Assembly: GCA_038531945.1 (NCBI GenBank)
Contig: JBCBBH010000001.1
Coordinates: 806,001 to 870,000, forward strand
Source: CALBPI01 sp038531945
GTDB lineage: Bacteria > Pseudomonadota > Gammaproteobacteria > Steroidobacterales > Woeseiaceae
DNA length: 64,000 nt
Reading direction: 5' to 3'
Positions 1 to 9,505 of the stretch are shown in pieces (position 1 is the stretch's first letter; every line of letters begins with the position of its first letter). Position numbers and translations under genes: made by a program. A model generated the notes under the pieces. That model did no database searches and had not been told where the DNA came from. It saw nothing but the letters and a program-made list of their open reading frames with translations.

Positions 1-538
1 GTTCGATTCTAAGGGTGACGGCAGCCAGTGTGATTGCGAACGAGCGTTTCATCCAGCGTTGATGGGCTTCGAGATTTCCGCGGTAAACGTTCACAAGTGC
101 CAGCGCCGTTGTGAGCAGCCAAAGTGTCGACATCATTCCGAAAGCGACAGAGTTGGAGGCGCCGCCAAAGGCGAACGTTGCTGCTCGTAGGCCAGCCGTC
201 CCGCCGATACCAACGGCAATGCAATAAACACTGCCCGCGACGCGATGCAAGAGTCTGAAGCGTTTCAGCAGTGGGATGAACTGGGCGGTGCCGGCGAGCA
301 GTGCAATGACTCCCGCGCCGATGTGCAACATCATCGTCAAGCGGTTGGCAGTGTACGTCTCGATCTGAGCGCCGAACGAATATTCAATCGGTGCCAGCCA
401 CAGGTATTGGCTGGCCATCGCGGCGATGTAGCCTGCCGAGAGCACCAACGCCAGCGTCCAGAATCGGCTGACGAATGGATGTGACCGATTCCGGTTGCGA
501 TGGCTCGCCGCATGGGTCGTGGTGCTGGTTCGGTTCAC
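1..538 (-). CDS. DUF2306-family membrane protein (partial, 3' end outside window)
   Basis: Reading the minus strand from a GTG at 538 gives an open frame of 179 codons that runs off the left edge. After a His/Arg/Asn-rich N-terminus come several hydrophobic helices, an 'MMLHIGAGVIALLAG' segment, 'RFRLLHRVAGSVYCIAVG' and 'NLEAHQRWMKRSFAITLA'. The LHR...G and H-x-x-W-M patterns are typical of DUF2306 integral membrane proteins, whose function is unknown. An in-frame stop lies 10 codons upstream of the GTG with no ATG between, so the start is GTG 538 or an internal ATG. It diverges from the LytTR gene. Family call is from hand translation. Confidence 0.7.
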   Translation of the reverse strand, partial: MNRTSTTTHAASHRNRNRSHPFVSRFWTLALVLSAGYIAAMASQYLWLAPIEYSFGAQIETYTANRLTMMLHIGAGVIALLAGTAQFIPLLKRFRLLHRVAGSVYCIAVGIGGTAGLRAATFAFGGASNSVAFGMMSTLWLLTTALALVNVYRGNLEAHQRWMKRSFAITLAAVTLRIE

Positions 539-611
539 GTTGCTTTGCCTCGGATTTGCTGGCTACCATGCTGCGCAATGGACCTCTCGAGCGACAGCGA
601 GTTTTCGCCAG

Positions 612-1403
612 ATGGGCGTGTTTTTTCGTGGATGGACAGTCGTGTCCACTGACGAATCGCCAATGGGACAGAAACTTACGACCAGGGTGGGTCGGTTCGC
701 TGCGCTGGTCGTCGGGTCGGGCCTTTTCTTTGCGCTAACCTCACCATTCAATGCGGTGACTTACCTCGTGTTTCCGGTGCGCTGGATCTACTGGATCGGA
801 CTGATCTCGATCACGATCTCGGTGCATGTTGTGGTCACCCGACTCTGGATTGATCGTCTAACGCTGTGGCGGCGCGCTCTGGTCGTGTCCGTCCTGGCGA
901 CTCCGCTGGTGTTTGCCGCGATTGTTTTGGTGCAGCAAATGATCGCTAGACCCGTGCCGATGCGTTTTTGGTGGTCCTTACTCGGGTCTATCTGGGTGAT
1001 CAATATCGTGTTGGCATTGCTGGCGGCGCAGCTGGACCGCCTTGCGAACCAGCCGACTACAACAACTCCCAATTCACTCCCCGATCCGGTAGCCGGAATC
1101 CGTAAGCGCCTACCTGTCGAGGCACGTGATGCGACTATCTGGGCACTGAGTGCTCAGGATCACTATCTGGACGTGATCCTGCCTGACAGCCACCACCTGA
1201 TTCACATGCGTTTCGGCGATGCACTATCGATGATCGCCGCCGAAGATGGTCTGCAGGTGCATCGCTCATGGTGGGTTGCGCGAGAAGCGATCAAGACTAT
1301 TTCCAAGCAAGGGCGCAAGTTTGAGATTCAGCTTCTGAGTGGTCAGACAGTCCCGGTGTCGCGCGCAGGTGTCACCCGAATTCGGGAAGCGGGCTGGGTC
1401 TAG
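612..1403 (+). CDS. Membrane-anchored LytTR-domain transcriptional regulator
   Basis: The product is about 263 aa. Residues 20-150 hold roughly four hydrophobic helices (for example 'FAALVVGSGLFFALTSPFN' and 'RALVVSVLATPLVFAAIVL'). Residues 165-263 form a LytTR DNA-binding domain: 'ALSAQDHYLDVIL', 'MRFGDALSMI', 'GLQVHRSWWVAREAI' and 'QTVPVSR', the usual LytTR order. No receiver domain is present, so it belongs to the one-component membrane LytTR class. The frame is open back to an ATG at 495, but that would overlap the divergent DUF2306 gene starting at 538. I therefore prefer ATG 612; ATG 663 is another option. Its targets are unknown, and the neighbouring membrane gene is a plausible one. 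Confidence 0.78.
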   Translation: MGVFFRGWTVVSTDESPMGQKLTTRVGRFAALVVGSGLFFALTSPFNAVTYLVFPVRWIYWIGLISITISVHVVVTRLWIDRLTLWRRALVVSVLATPLVFAAIVLVQQMIARPVPMRFWWSLLGSIWVINIVLALLAAQLDRLANQPTTTTPNSLPDPVAGIRKRLPVEARDATIWALSAQDHYLDVILPDSHHLIHMRFGDALSMIAAEDGLQVHRSWWVAREAIKTISKQGRKFEIQLLSGQTVPVSRAGVTRIREAGWV

Positions 1404-2965
1404 GGAGGCGCGTCTATGCCGGATCTGAGCGTGACGTCAGGGCCCAGATTCATAACAAGCACCGGACCGATTCGAAGGCGCTGCTTTTCGCCGGCTACCT
1501 GCAACGTGTAGCCCGCGTCTGTGGGTGCATAGTCTCGGTCTGCGACCGCCGTTACGATGAATCGCTGCCACTCATCGGAAAGGCGCGCTGACTGCAACGC
1601 CGCGAGCGGCGTGTAGGGTTTCGCATTCATTTGTAGCCCGCCATTGGAGATCGTGCCGGTCGATTCTCCGACCGTGCGCGCCCAGTAGGCCATGATCAGG
1701 GTATCTCCAGCCGCGACACTGACGGTTAAAGGTCCGGAAAGTCCCGCATCCCATGGATTCCTACCGCGCTTCGGTACGTTTACCTCGAGTGCGGCACCAC
1801 CGGGCACACTGTCGTCGGACACTCTTTCAACCTCAATCGAACCGTAGTGCGCGAGCTGATGCGCGAATGGCGGCATCATCAGGTCGCCGTCATGACCTAC
1901 GTGTCGTCGTAACGCGTTAAACGCAGCTTCCAGGCTTTGCAGACCGGACTCGTCCGGACGGCCGGTCGCTGCAGATTCAGGGGCATCCAGGCCAAGCGCG
2001 TTCAGTTTTTGCTGATCCCAGTTCGCTGACTCGGAATCAAAGAAAGGGAACGTGGCGGTGAAGTTCCATACGCACCAGGAAATGCCTGCCGCTTCAAACG
2101 CCTCGCGGGTCGCCCGGGTGTACTCGACGATATCGTCGTACGGCGCTTTTTCGTACGCACCAACTTCTCCGAGGAATACGGGGATTCCCAGAGATTCCTG
2201 CGCGGCTTTGGCGTACTCGGCGGCGTTTGCCAACTCACGTCGATCTGCTTCACTACCCCACCGAACAACGTCGCTGTCTTTTCGTGGCGTCCAGCTGGCT
2301 TTCTGGTGCGTGAATGGGAAAGGGTCGTAGTAGTGAAAGGTGTGGACCTGGTTGGGGTCGTCAATTTTCGGAATGCTCGGCAGCGAGCGAATGCCGGACC
2401 ACTCGTCTCCGCCAATAATCAGGATCCTGGTCGGATTGGTCTCGCGAATCCTGTCGAACGCGGCGCGCACGTAGCGCCGCATGATGTCGCCTTTGAATGC
2501 GGCGTTCGGTTCGTTAATCACTTCGAAGTAGACAGATTCGGGTAGATCGCGATAGCGGGTCGCAATTTGTGACCACAGCGCGAGGAATTGATCAAAGTGG
2601 CCTTCCGGATCGGCGTTGAGTCCTTCGAAGTGGTGAATATTGAGGATGACTTGGAGATCGCTCGACAGGGCCTGGTTGATCACTTCGGTGACGCGTGCGA
2701 AAAACGCTTCGTCGATGCGATAGTCCGGCGCACCCGACGTGTGGGCACTCCAGCGAACCGGAATCCGTACGGTGTCGAAACCCACCGCAGCGATTCTTGG
2801 AAACGAGGCGGCGTCGATGGTGTGGCCCCAGGCGCCTTCGGTCGGCGCGTCGAGCGCGTTACCCATGTTGATGCAGCGTTTTGTCTCGAATTGATCCGCT
2901 TCTACTGGCGGCGACGCGCCGCACAAGAGCGCAACAAAAACCGCGATGCCTGCGAAAGTTCTCAT
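1400..2965 (-). CDS. Secreted glycoside hydrolase family 5 (cellulase-like)
   Basis: The 521-aa product starts at ATG 2965, which has a strong GAGGTGGGG ribosome-binding site; the longer frame to 3031 lacks one. An N-terminal signal peptide contains 'VALLCGAS', which may be a lipobox. A GH5 catalytic domain follows: 'NMGNALDAP', 'GFDTVRIPVRW', 'ILNIHHFEGL', 'YFEVINEPN' with the acid/base Glu, 'HTFHYYDPFPFTH' and 'PVFLGEVGAY' with the nucleophile Glu. The last ~170 residues look like a beta-rich accessory domain, possibly carbohydrate-binding. Expected role: exported endo-beta-glucanase or mannanase; the exact substrate cannot be read. Its end overlaps the LytTR gene end by 4 bp in convergent orientation. 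Confidence 0.85.
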   Translation of the reverse strand: MRTFAGIAVFVALLCGASPPVEADQFETKRCINMGNALDAPTEGAWGHTIDAASFPRIAAVGFDTVRIPVRWSAHTSGAPDYRIDEAFFARVTEVINQALSSDLQVILNIHHFEGLNADPEGHFDQFLALWSQIATRYRDLPESVYFEVINEPNAAFKGDIMRRYVRAAFDRIRETNPTRILIIGGDEWSGIRSLPSIPKIDDPNQVHTFHYYDPFPFTHQKASWTPRKDSDVVRWGSEADRRELANAAEYAKAAQESLGIPVFLGEVGAYEKAPYDDIVEYTRATREAFEAAGISWCVWNFTATFPFFDSESANWDQQKLNALGLDAPESAATGRPDESGLQSLEAAFNALRRHVGHDGDLMMPPFAHQLAHYGSIEVERVSDDSVPGGAALEVNVPKRGRNPWDAGLSGPLTVSVAAGDTLIMAYWARTVGESTGTISNGGLQMNAKPYTPLAALQSARLSDEWQRFIVTAVADRDYAPTDAGYTLQVAGEKQRLRIGPVLVMNLGPDVTLRSGIDAPP

Positions 2966-3270
2966 GGTCCCCACCTCATGACGCCGGGCAGCCGCGCCGG
3001 TGAATCGACTAACGCAACCTTCTATCCCCAATCGTCAGTCTACACACGAGACGAATTCCTGCAAACGATTACATCGAGTCATTCCGGGCTGCCGGGGGCG
3101 TGGTGCGGAACAAAATTTTTGTGTTTCAGGTCGCAAGTGATTGATTAACGGTTTTTCGTTGCGACTTCCGGGCTTATGTCAACCGAGGTCATTTCTTCCT
3201 GGAGAATATTGGCCTATAGTCAAAGACGTTCTCGACATCGATATAACAACCATAACAATCGGGGGTTGTC
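2966..3270. other. Divergent intergenic region between GH5 gene and copper-oxidase giant gene
   Basis: This gap of about 305 bp separates two divergent genes and presumably carries both promoters. I see no convincing promoter pair, RNA gene or conserved small ORF. Only the ribosome-binding sites at the two edges are clear: GAGGTGGGG for the GH5 gene and a GGGGG run before ATG 3271. Confidence 0.5.
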
Positions 3271-6200
3271 ATGAACGCACTCAGGTCCCTGGGATCAGTC
3301 TCGGTTTTTTTCGCGGCGCTTGCACTGAGCGCACCCAGCGCAGCCGACTACAACTACGAATACTACGAAGGGAGCTGGAACGTTCTGCCCGACTTTGACG
3401 CGTTGACCGCGGCGGAGACCGGGACCACGACCGATTTCGATATTGGGCTACGCAATCGGAATTCGCAGTACGCTTTCCGCTTTACCGGCACGATCACGGC
3501 TGCGGAGGCAGCCGACTACACCTTCTTCACGAGCTCCGACGACGGCTCACAGTTATTCATCAATGGCACTCTGGTCGTGGATAACGATGGATTGCACGGC
3601 GTCGTTCAACAGAACGGTACGATTGCGCTCGCCGCAGGCGAGCACGACATCGTTGTCACGTTCTTTCAGCAAGGCGGTGGCCAGTCTCTGAGTGTTGCCT
3701 GGGCGGGTAACGGTCAAGGGCAACAACCGATTCCGGCGGACGGGGTCATCGGCGTTCCCCCGGATTTGTCGGCGGTAGGACAATGGGGCCCGGTGTTGCC
3801 GTGGCCGCATGTGGCAGTCTCGGCGGCGAATCTGCCGGACGGTCGTATTCTGACCTGGTCCGGTTCGGAGCGCGACACGTGGCCGCGTACCGAGCAGACC
3901 TACAGCGCGACGTGGGATCCGACGACGGGCGAGTTCGTGGAAGTGTTCCATGAAGGCCACAATATGTTTTGTGCGCATTTGGCAATGGCGGAAGATGGGC
4001 GTGTATTCGTCAATGGTGGGCGGAACACGGTCAACAGCCCTTGGACGAGTCTTTTCGATTTTCGCGACAACTCGTGGGAACAAATTGAGAACATGACTTC
4101 CGGTGGTCGTTGGTACCCGACGACACTGGCACTGTCGGATGGCGATATGTTCACCGCGATCGGCACCGCGACGAACCCGCGCAACCCCGATCGGTGGGAT
4201 CCAGTGACCGGATGGGAGATCCAGGACGGTATCGACTTTGATGCGATGGTGCTCGATGACTACTTTGACACCGGATCGCACGGCGAGAGTCGCTGGTGGC
4301 CCCTGCTGCATGTCGCTCCCAACGGCAAGATTTTCCATTCCGGCCCAACGCCGCAGATGCACTGGATCAACACGGCTGGGAGCGGTAGCTTCGAGGCCGT
4401 TGGCGATACCTTCACCGATTGGTATCACAAGCACGGCACCACCATCATGTACGACGAGGGCAAGCTGCTGACCTCGGGTGGATGGGTTGCCGGCAACAGC
4501 ATCACGAGTACCGACCAGGCATTTACCGTCGATCTCAACGGTGCTATGCCGGTGGTCGAATTGACGCAGCCGATGGCCCACGCACGCAAGTTCCATAACG
4601 GAATCATGCTACCCACGGGTGAAGTGCTCGTCGTTGGCGGCAACACGTCAGGCCGCAAGTTCAGTGACGATGGCGCCATTCTCGTGACGGAGATCTGGAA
4701 CCCTGAAACCGGCACTTGGCGTGAAGGCGCGGCGATGACCATCCCGCGTAACTATCACTCGATCGCGTTGCTGTTGAACGACGGCCGTGTGCTTGCGGCA
4801 GGCAGCGGTTATAACTCCAATTCAGTGCCTGCCTCGACGCATCAGGATGGGCAGGTGTATTCACCGCCGTATTTGTTCAATGCCGACGGAACGCCTGCAG
4901 CTCGTCCCGCAATCACAGCAAGCGCCGGCATTGTTGAAACCGGAGCGACGTTCAATGTCGAGGTAAGCGATGACATTGAATACTTCAGCATGATCAAAAT
5001 GTCGTCAACGACGCATGGCATGAACACGGACGTTCGATATCTGCGCCCGCAGTTTGCGTCGGCAGGCGCCGGCAGCTACGACATTACGCTGCATGGCAAC
5101 CCGAACGTTGCAACACCGGGCTACTGGATGTTGTTTGCCGTGAACGCCAATGGCACGCCTTCCGAGGCGCACGTCATCAGAGTCACGGCCGTAGATACGC
5201 GTTTGGAAAACCGCGCCCTTCAGGCGGTCGTCAGTCAGTCATCAACCGCTACCGGTGCGGTCGACTTTGGCGCCGGCAATGCCATCGATGGGGATCTGTC
5301 GGGTGACGAAACCATCGGGTCAATTGCACAAACCGATGCAGATGCAAACGCCTGGTGGGAAGCGGATCTCGGGCAGGTTCTCGGTGTCGATCAAGTTCGA
5401 CTCTGGTCCCGGTCAGATTGCTGCGCCGATCAGTTGAGCGACTTCTACGTGCTTGTCTCCGAGGACCCGTTTGCGTCACAGGAGCTCGCGGCGACACTGG
5501 CGCAACCCGGTGTTCGCGCGTTCTTCCACAATGGCAGCGCAAGTCGCCAAACGGATTTGTCGCTTGAGGCAAACGGACGCTATGTTCGAATCCAGAAAGC
5601 TGCGCCCGGAGTATTGGCAACAGCCGAGATTCAAGTGTTCGCGGGTACTACGTTGTTCCCCGAGCCTGACCCGGATCCTGATCCTGATCCAAACCCAACG
5701 ATGACGGTTGAACGGGGTGTGATCGAAAACGTGGGTAGTGCGTGGCAGGTTGTACCGCTTCAGCATAGCTACACAAATCCCGTGGTGATCGCGACTGCGC
5801 GTTATACCGGCGAACAACTGCCGGCCGTCACCCGCGTGCGCAACGCTGGTAGCAGTAGTTTCGAGCTGCGTGTGCAAAACCCAAGCGATGCGACGCTGAC
5901 CGGATACGGTGTGAATTATCTGGTTGCGGAGGCCGGTGTCTACGACACGGGCGAGGCGCGGTTCGAAGCGGTTGCTGTCGAGTCCACCGTGACCGATACC
6001 GCATCGAGTTGGGTGGGTGAAGCGCAATCCTACCAACAGAGCTACACGGATCCGATGGTTGTCGGCCAGGTCATGAGCTCGAACGATGACGCATGGAGCG
6101 TTTTCTGGGCTTCAAATGGATCAACAGGAACACCGCCGTCGGCGAGTGGTCTGTCTGTCGGGAAGCACGTTGCGGAGGATAGCAACACAACGCGGTTGCC

Positions 6201-9200
6201 GGAGACGATCGGCTACATTGTTTTTGAATCGGGTTCCGGACGCATCGGCAACATCGATTATCAGGCGGGCGTCGGGGAGAACACGATTGAAGGGCTCGTC
6301 GAGCCTGCGGCGCCCTACAACTACACACTAGCCCAAGCATACGATTCTGCGGTCGTATCGAGCGCGGGTATGAACGGGCTCAATGGTGGTTGGCCGGTCA
6401 TGGCCGGCGCCCAGTTGAATGGAACGGTGTTGTCGCTTGGCGTCGACGAGGATCAGATTCGCGATTCAGAGCGAAATCGTATCGATGACCAGGCGGCCTT
6501 CGTCGCCATGGTAGGCAACGTGCAACCGTTGGAAATTCTGACCATTGACGCGCTGCCGGTGATCGTCGGTGCAGATGCGACACTGACAGTGTCAGCTGTA
6601 GGTCCCACCGAATTGACCTACAGCTGGAGCGTCGACGGTGTTGCCTCGCCGTTCTCCAGTGACCCGACATTCGACTTCTCATTCGCTTCGCCGGGTCGTC
6701 ATTTGGTCACCGTGACGGTACGTGATGCAGACGGCAATGAGCTTCGCCAGACCTTCACTCAGCTCGTGCATTTGCCAGCGATGAGTGCGGGCGCACCGAC
6801 GCATTCCGGTACGGTTGTTGAGATTCCGTCGAGAAGCGAAGTCTGGGTCGCCAACCCTGACAACGACTCCGTGACGGTGATTAACACGGAAATGATGGCC
6901 GCAGTTGCGGAGATTCCTGTCAGTGCCGAGCCGCGTGCAATCAGTGTTGCGCCCGATGGGCGAGTTTGGGTGGTAAGCAAGACCGCTTCGATGATCAACA
7001 TTATCGATCCCATAACCCGGACGATTGTCGATATGGTTTTCTTTGACGTGGGTACGCAGCCGCACGGTATCGCGATGAGCGCATCGTCTGCATTCGTGGT
7101 GCTGGAAGCGACGGGAGAGGTTGTGGCGCTGAGCGCATTTGACCACTCGGAGCTCGCGCGGACCACCGTCGGCGGACGACCGCGACATGTGTCTGTCAAT
7201 CCGCAGGATAGTGGCGTTTACGTCAGTCAGTTTGTGACACCCACACTGCCTGGGGAAGCGACGGCTAGTCCCGAGGTTGATAGCAACGGCAATCCGCTCG
7301 GTGGTGTGATTCATGTGCTCGACGCCGCAACGCTTACGACGGTGGATACCATCGTGTTGCAGCATAGCGATCGCCAGGTTTCTGAGCACAGCGGCCCCGG
7401 TGTACCGAACTACGTCGGTCCGGCCGTCGTGTCTCCGGACGGAACCTCTGCGTGGGTGCCATCGAAGCAGGACAACATTCTCGCCGGCGCATTGCGCGGC
7501 GGCGCGGGTCTGACGTTTGATCAGACTGTTCGGGCCATCGCATCCCGAATTACTTTGCCAGCTCGTGATGAGGACTTCGCAATGCGGGTTGATCTGGACA
7601 ACGCCAGCGTGGCGAGCCATGCCGCGTTCGATCCGTTTGGTATCCACTTGTTTACCGCGTTGGAGGGTAACCGCGAGGTCGCGGTGATCGATGTGTTCTC
7701 GGGTGTCGAGTTGTCGAGGTTTGATACTGGTTTTGCGCCGCAAGCGGTCGTGGTGTCGGCTGATGGGTCACGGCTCTATGTCCACAACTTCATGAGCCGC
7801 ACTCTTGGCGTCTACGACGTGTCCGATATGGTCTACAACGGCGAGGTTGCGGCCCCGCTATTGGAAACGATCTCCACTGTTTCGACCGAATTTCTGCCGC
7901 CGCAGGTGTTGCTCGGCAAACTATTGTTCTACGACGCACGCGACGACCGTCTCGCAGCACTGGATTACATGAGCTGCGCGTCGTGCCACAACGAAGGTAG
8001 CGACGACGGTCGAGTCTGGGATTTCACGGGCGTTGGCGAGGGACTGCGCAACACGATTAGCCTCAATGGTCGCTCGGGCATGGGCCATGGGTTCCTGCAT
8101 TGGTCTGCGAACTTCGATGAAGTCCAGGATTTCGAAGCGCAAATCCGTGAGTTCGCTGGTGGTACCGGGTTGATGGACAATGCCGACTACTTCGCCGGGA
8201 CTCGCTCCGAACCGCTCGGCGATGCCAAAGCGGGTTTGAGTCCGGATTTGGACGCACTGGCCGCCTATGTTTCCTCGTTGGACGCCGCGCCGATAAGTCC
8301 GCACCGTGGTCTGGATCGTGAGTTTGATGCGGTAGCTCAAGCCGGCGTCGATGTGTTCCGGAATTCCGGGTGTGACTCGTGTCATACACCGCGGTCAATG
8401 ACAGACAGCTCCGACGGTGCCGGTTTGCACGACATCGGGACGATCCGTGCATCAAGTGGCGATCGACTGTCCGGTCCGCTAACGGGCATTGATACGCCGA
8501 CGTTGCTGGGCGCATGGAAAACAGCGCCCTACCTGCACGACGGTTCCGCTGCCACCCTTGAGGAAGCGATTGCCGCGCATCAGGATGTGGTGTTGACCAA
8601 TCTAGAGCTGGGACAGCTCGCGGCGATGATCCGACAGTTGGATGATGGTCGAGATTTGCTGGAGCAATCCGGACCGTTGCTTGCGTCTGGAATCGTGGAA
8701 GGTGTGACGGAAGCTTGGCAGACAATCACATTGGATGAGTCTTACAGCGAGATGGTCGTCATCGCGACGGTGCAGCTTGAGGGTACTCAACTTCCAGGTG
8801 TCAGCCGCATCAGAAATGCAGGTGGGAATACGTTCGAGCTGATGGTTCAGAACCCTGCCGGTAACGAGATCGGAGGTTATACCGTGCACTACCTCGTGGC
8901 CGAGGCGGGTGTCTACAATGTGGCCGAACATGGTGTGTCGATGGAAGCGTTCCGAGCCTCATCGACAACAACCGACTTCGCGCCGAGTAGTTGGAACGCG
9001 ACCGCGGTGAGCTATCAGCAGACCTATATTTCACCTGTGGTTGTTGGCCAGGTGATGACCGCCAACGACCCGGCTTGGAGCGTATTCTGGGCGAGCGACG
9101 GTGTTGACCGGGCAAACACTCCGAGTAGTGCCGCTATCGCGATTGGAAAGCACGTCGGTGAAGATCCGAACCAGGCTCGAGCTGAAGAGACTCTGGGCGT

Positions 9201-9498
9201 GATTGTTATGGAAGCGGGGTCCGCAAATGTCGACGGTATTAGTGTTCTGGCCGGCCGAACGCCGGACATCGTACGCGGGATTTCGTCGGGTTTCGTTGAG
9301 ATTCCATTAGGTGGGCAGTACACCAGCGGTGTGTTGTCCAGCGCCGGCATTGATGGCGGCAATGGTGGATGGCCGATTTTCTTCGGCGCGGATCCCCTGG
9401 CAGGGCAAACCCTGCGCGCAGCATTTGACGAGGACCAGGTGCTTGATGACGAACGAAACCATACGACCGAGGAAGTGGACTTCATTCTCGTTCAATAA
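3271..9498 (+). CDS. Giant exported PA14 / copper-radical oxidase / propeller / diheme cytochrome fusion protein
   Basis: The 2075-aa product has a Sec signal peptide (residues 1-26). Domain order by eye: PA14 (30-145); galactose/glyoxal-oxidase kelch propeller with C-terminal DUF1929 (165-650); F5/8 type C discoidin-like (655-790); Pro-Asp linker (797-809); a module of about 275 aa, copy 1 (811-1085); PKD-like (1090-1170); YVTN-type beta-propeller (1180-1530); cytochrome c peroxidase-like domain with CASCH (C1569) and CDSCH (C1701); module copy 2 (1804-2075). All copper-radical oxidase residues appear present: C234 in 'HNMFC', Y282 in 'RWYP', Y495-H496 in 'RNYHS', H582 in 'TTHGMNTD'. I infer an extracellular oxidase that makes H2O2 while oxidising an alcohol or aldehyde, joined to a peroxidase or electron-accepting heme module. 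Confidence 0.85.
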   Translation: MNALRSLGSVSVFFAALALSAPSAADYNYEYYEGSWNVLPDFDALTAAETGTTTDFDIGLRNRNSQYAFRFTGTITAAEAADYTFFTSSDDGSQLFINGTLVVDNDGLHGVVQQNGTIALAAGEHDIVVTFFQQGGGQSLSVAWAGNGQGQQPIPADGVIGVPPDLSAVGQWGPVLPWPHVAVSAANLPDGRILTWSGSERDTWPRTEQTYSATWDPTTGEFVEVFHEGHNMFCAHLAMAEDGRVFVNGGRNTVNSPWTSLFDFRDNSWEQIENMTSGGRWYPTTLALSDGDMFTAIGTATNPRNPDRWDPVTGWEIQDGIDFDAMVLDDYFDTGSHGESRWWPLLHVAPNGKIFHSGPTPQMHWINTAGSGSFEAVGDTFTDWYHKHGTTIMYDEGKLLTSGGWVAGNSITSTDQAFTVDLNGAMPVVELTQPMAHARKFHNGIMLPTGEVLVVGGNTSGRKFSDDGAILVTEIWNPETGTWREGAAMTIPRNYHSIALLLNDGRVLAAGSGYNSNSVPASTHQDGQVYSPPYLFNADGTPAARPAITASAGIVETGATFNVEVSDDIEYFSMIKMSSTTHGMNTDVRYLRPQFASAGAGSYDITLHGNPNVATPGYWMLFAVNANGTPSEAHVIRVTAVDTRLENRALQAVVSQSSTATGAVDFGAGNAIDGDLSGDETIGSIAQTDADANAWWEADLGQVLGVDQVRLWSRSDCCADQLSDFYVLVSEDPFASQELAATLAQPGVRAFFHNGSASRQTDLSLEANGRYVRIQKAAPGVLATAEIQVFAGTTLFPEPDPDPDPDPNPTMTVERGVIENVGSAWQVVPLQHSYTNPVVIATARYTGEQLPAVTRVRNAGSSSFELRVQNPSDATLTGYGVNYLVAEAGVYDTGEARFEAVAVESTVTDTASSWVGEAQSYQQSYTDPMVVGQVMSSNDDAWSVFWASNGSTGTPPSASGLSVGKHVAEDSNTTRLPETIGYIVFESGSGRIGNIDYQAGVGENTIEGLVEPAAPYNYTLAQAYDSAVVSSAGMNGLNGGWPVMAGAQLNGTVLSLGVDEDQIRDSERNRIDDQAAFVAMVGNVQPLEILTIDALPVIVGADATLTVSAVGPTELTYSWSVDGVASPFSSDPTFDFSFASPGRHLVTVTVRDADGNELRQTFTQLVHLPAMSAGAPTHSGTVVEIPSRSEVWVANPDNDSVTVINTEMMAAVAEIPVSAEPRAISVAPDGRVWVVSKTASMINIIDPITRTIVDMVFFDVGTQPHGIAMSASSAFVVLEATGEVVALSAFDHSELARTTVGGRPRHVSVNPQDSGVYVSQFVTPTLPGEATASPEVDSNGNPLGGVIHVLDAATLTTVDTIVLQHSDRQVSEHSGPGVPNYVGPAVVSPDGTSAWVPSKQDNILAGALRGGAGLTFDQTVRAIASRITLPARDEDFAMRVDLDNASVASHAAFDPFGIHLFTALEGNREVAVIDVFSGVELSRFDTGFAPQAVVVSADGSRLYVHNFMSRTLGVYDVSDMVYNGEVAAPLLETISTVSTEFLPPQVLLGKLLFYDARDDRLAALDYMSCASCHNEGSDDGRVWDFTGVGEGLRNTISLNGRSGMGHGFLHWSANFDEVQDFEAQIREFAGGTGLMDNADYFAGTRSEPLGDAKAGLSPDLDALAAYVSSLDAAPISPHRGLDREFDAVAQAGVDVFRNSGCDSCHTPRSMTDSSDGAGLHDIGTIRASSGDRLSGPLTGIDTPTLLGAWKTAPYLHDGSAATLEEAIAAHQDVVLTNLELGQLAAMIRQLDDGRDLLEQSGPLLASGIVEGVTEAWQTITLDESYSEMVVIATVQLEGTQLPGVSRIRNAGGNTFELMVQNPAGNEIGGYTVHYLVAEAGVYNVAEHGVSMEAFRASSTTTDFAPSSWNATAVSYQQTYISPVVVGQVMTANDPAWSVFWASDGVDRANTPSSAAIAIGKHVGEDPNQARAEETLGVIVMEAGSANVDGISVLAGRTPDIVRGISSGFVEIPLGGQYTSGVLSSAGIDGGNGGWPIFFGADPLAGQTLRAAFDEDQVLDDERNHTTEEVDFILVQ

Positions 9499-9505
9499 GT
9501 CGTGC

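Noticed and set aside
495..611. Long start of the LytTR gene at 495
   Set aside because: It would overlap the divergent DUF2306 gene starting at 538 by dozens of bases; no ribosome-binding site is visible.
3553..4596. 347-codon minus-strand open frame opposite the copper-oxidase gene
   Set aside because: It is an antisense shadow: Arg/His/Pro-rich, no domain, no ribosome-binding site, while the plus-strand frame has conserved catalytic residues.
6679..7743. 354-codon minus-strand open frame opposite the propeller region
   Set aside because: Same reasons as other antisense shadows; composition matches reverse complement of a GC-rich coding frame.
9311..9505. N-terminal extension of the diheme peroxidase overlapping the giant oxidase gene
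   Set aside because: The extension lies in a shadow frame of the oxidase; ATG 9506 is followed by a proper signal peptide.
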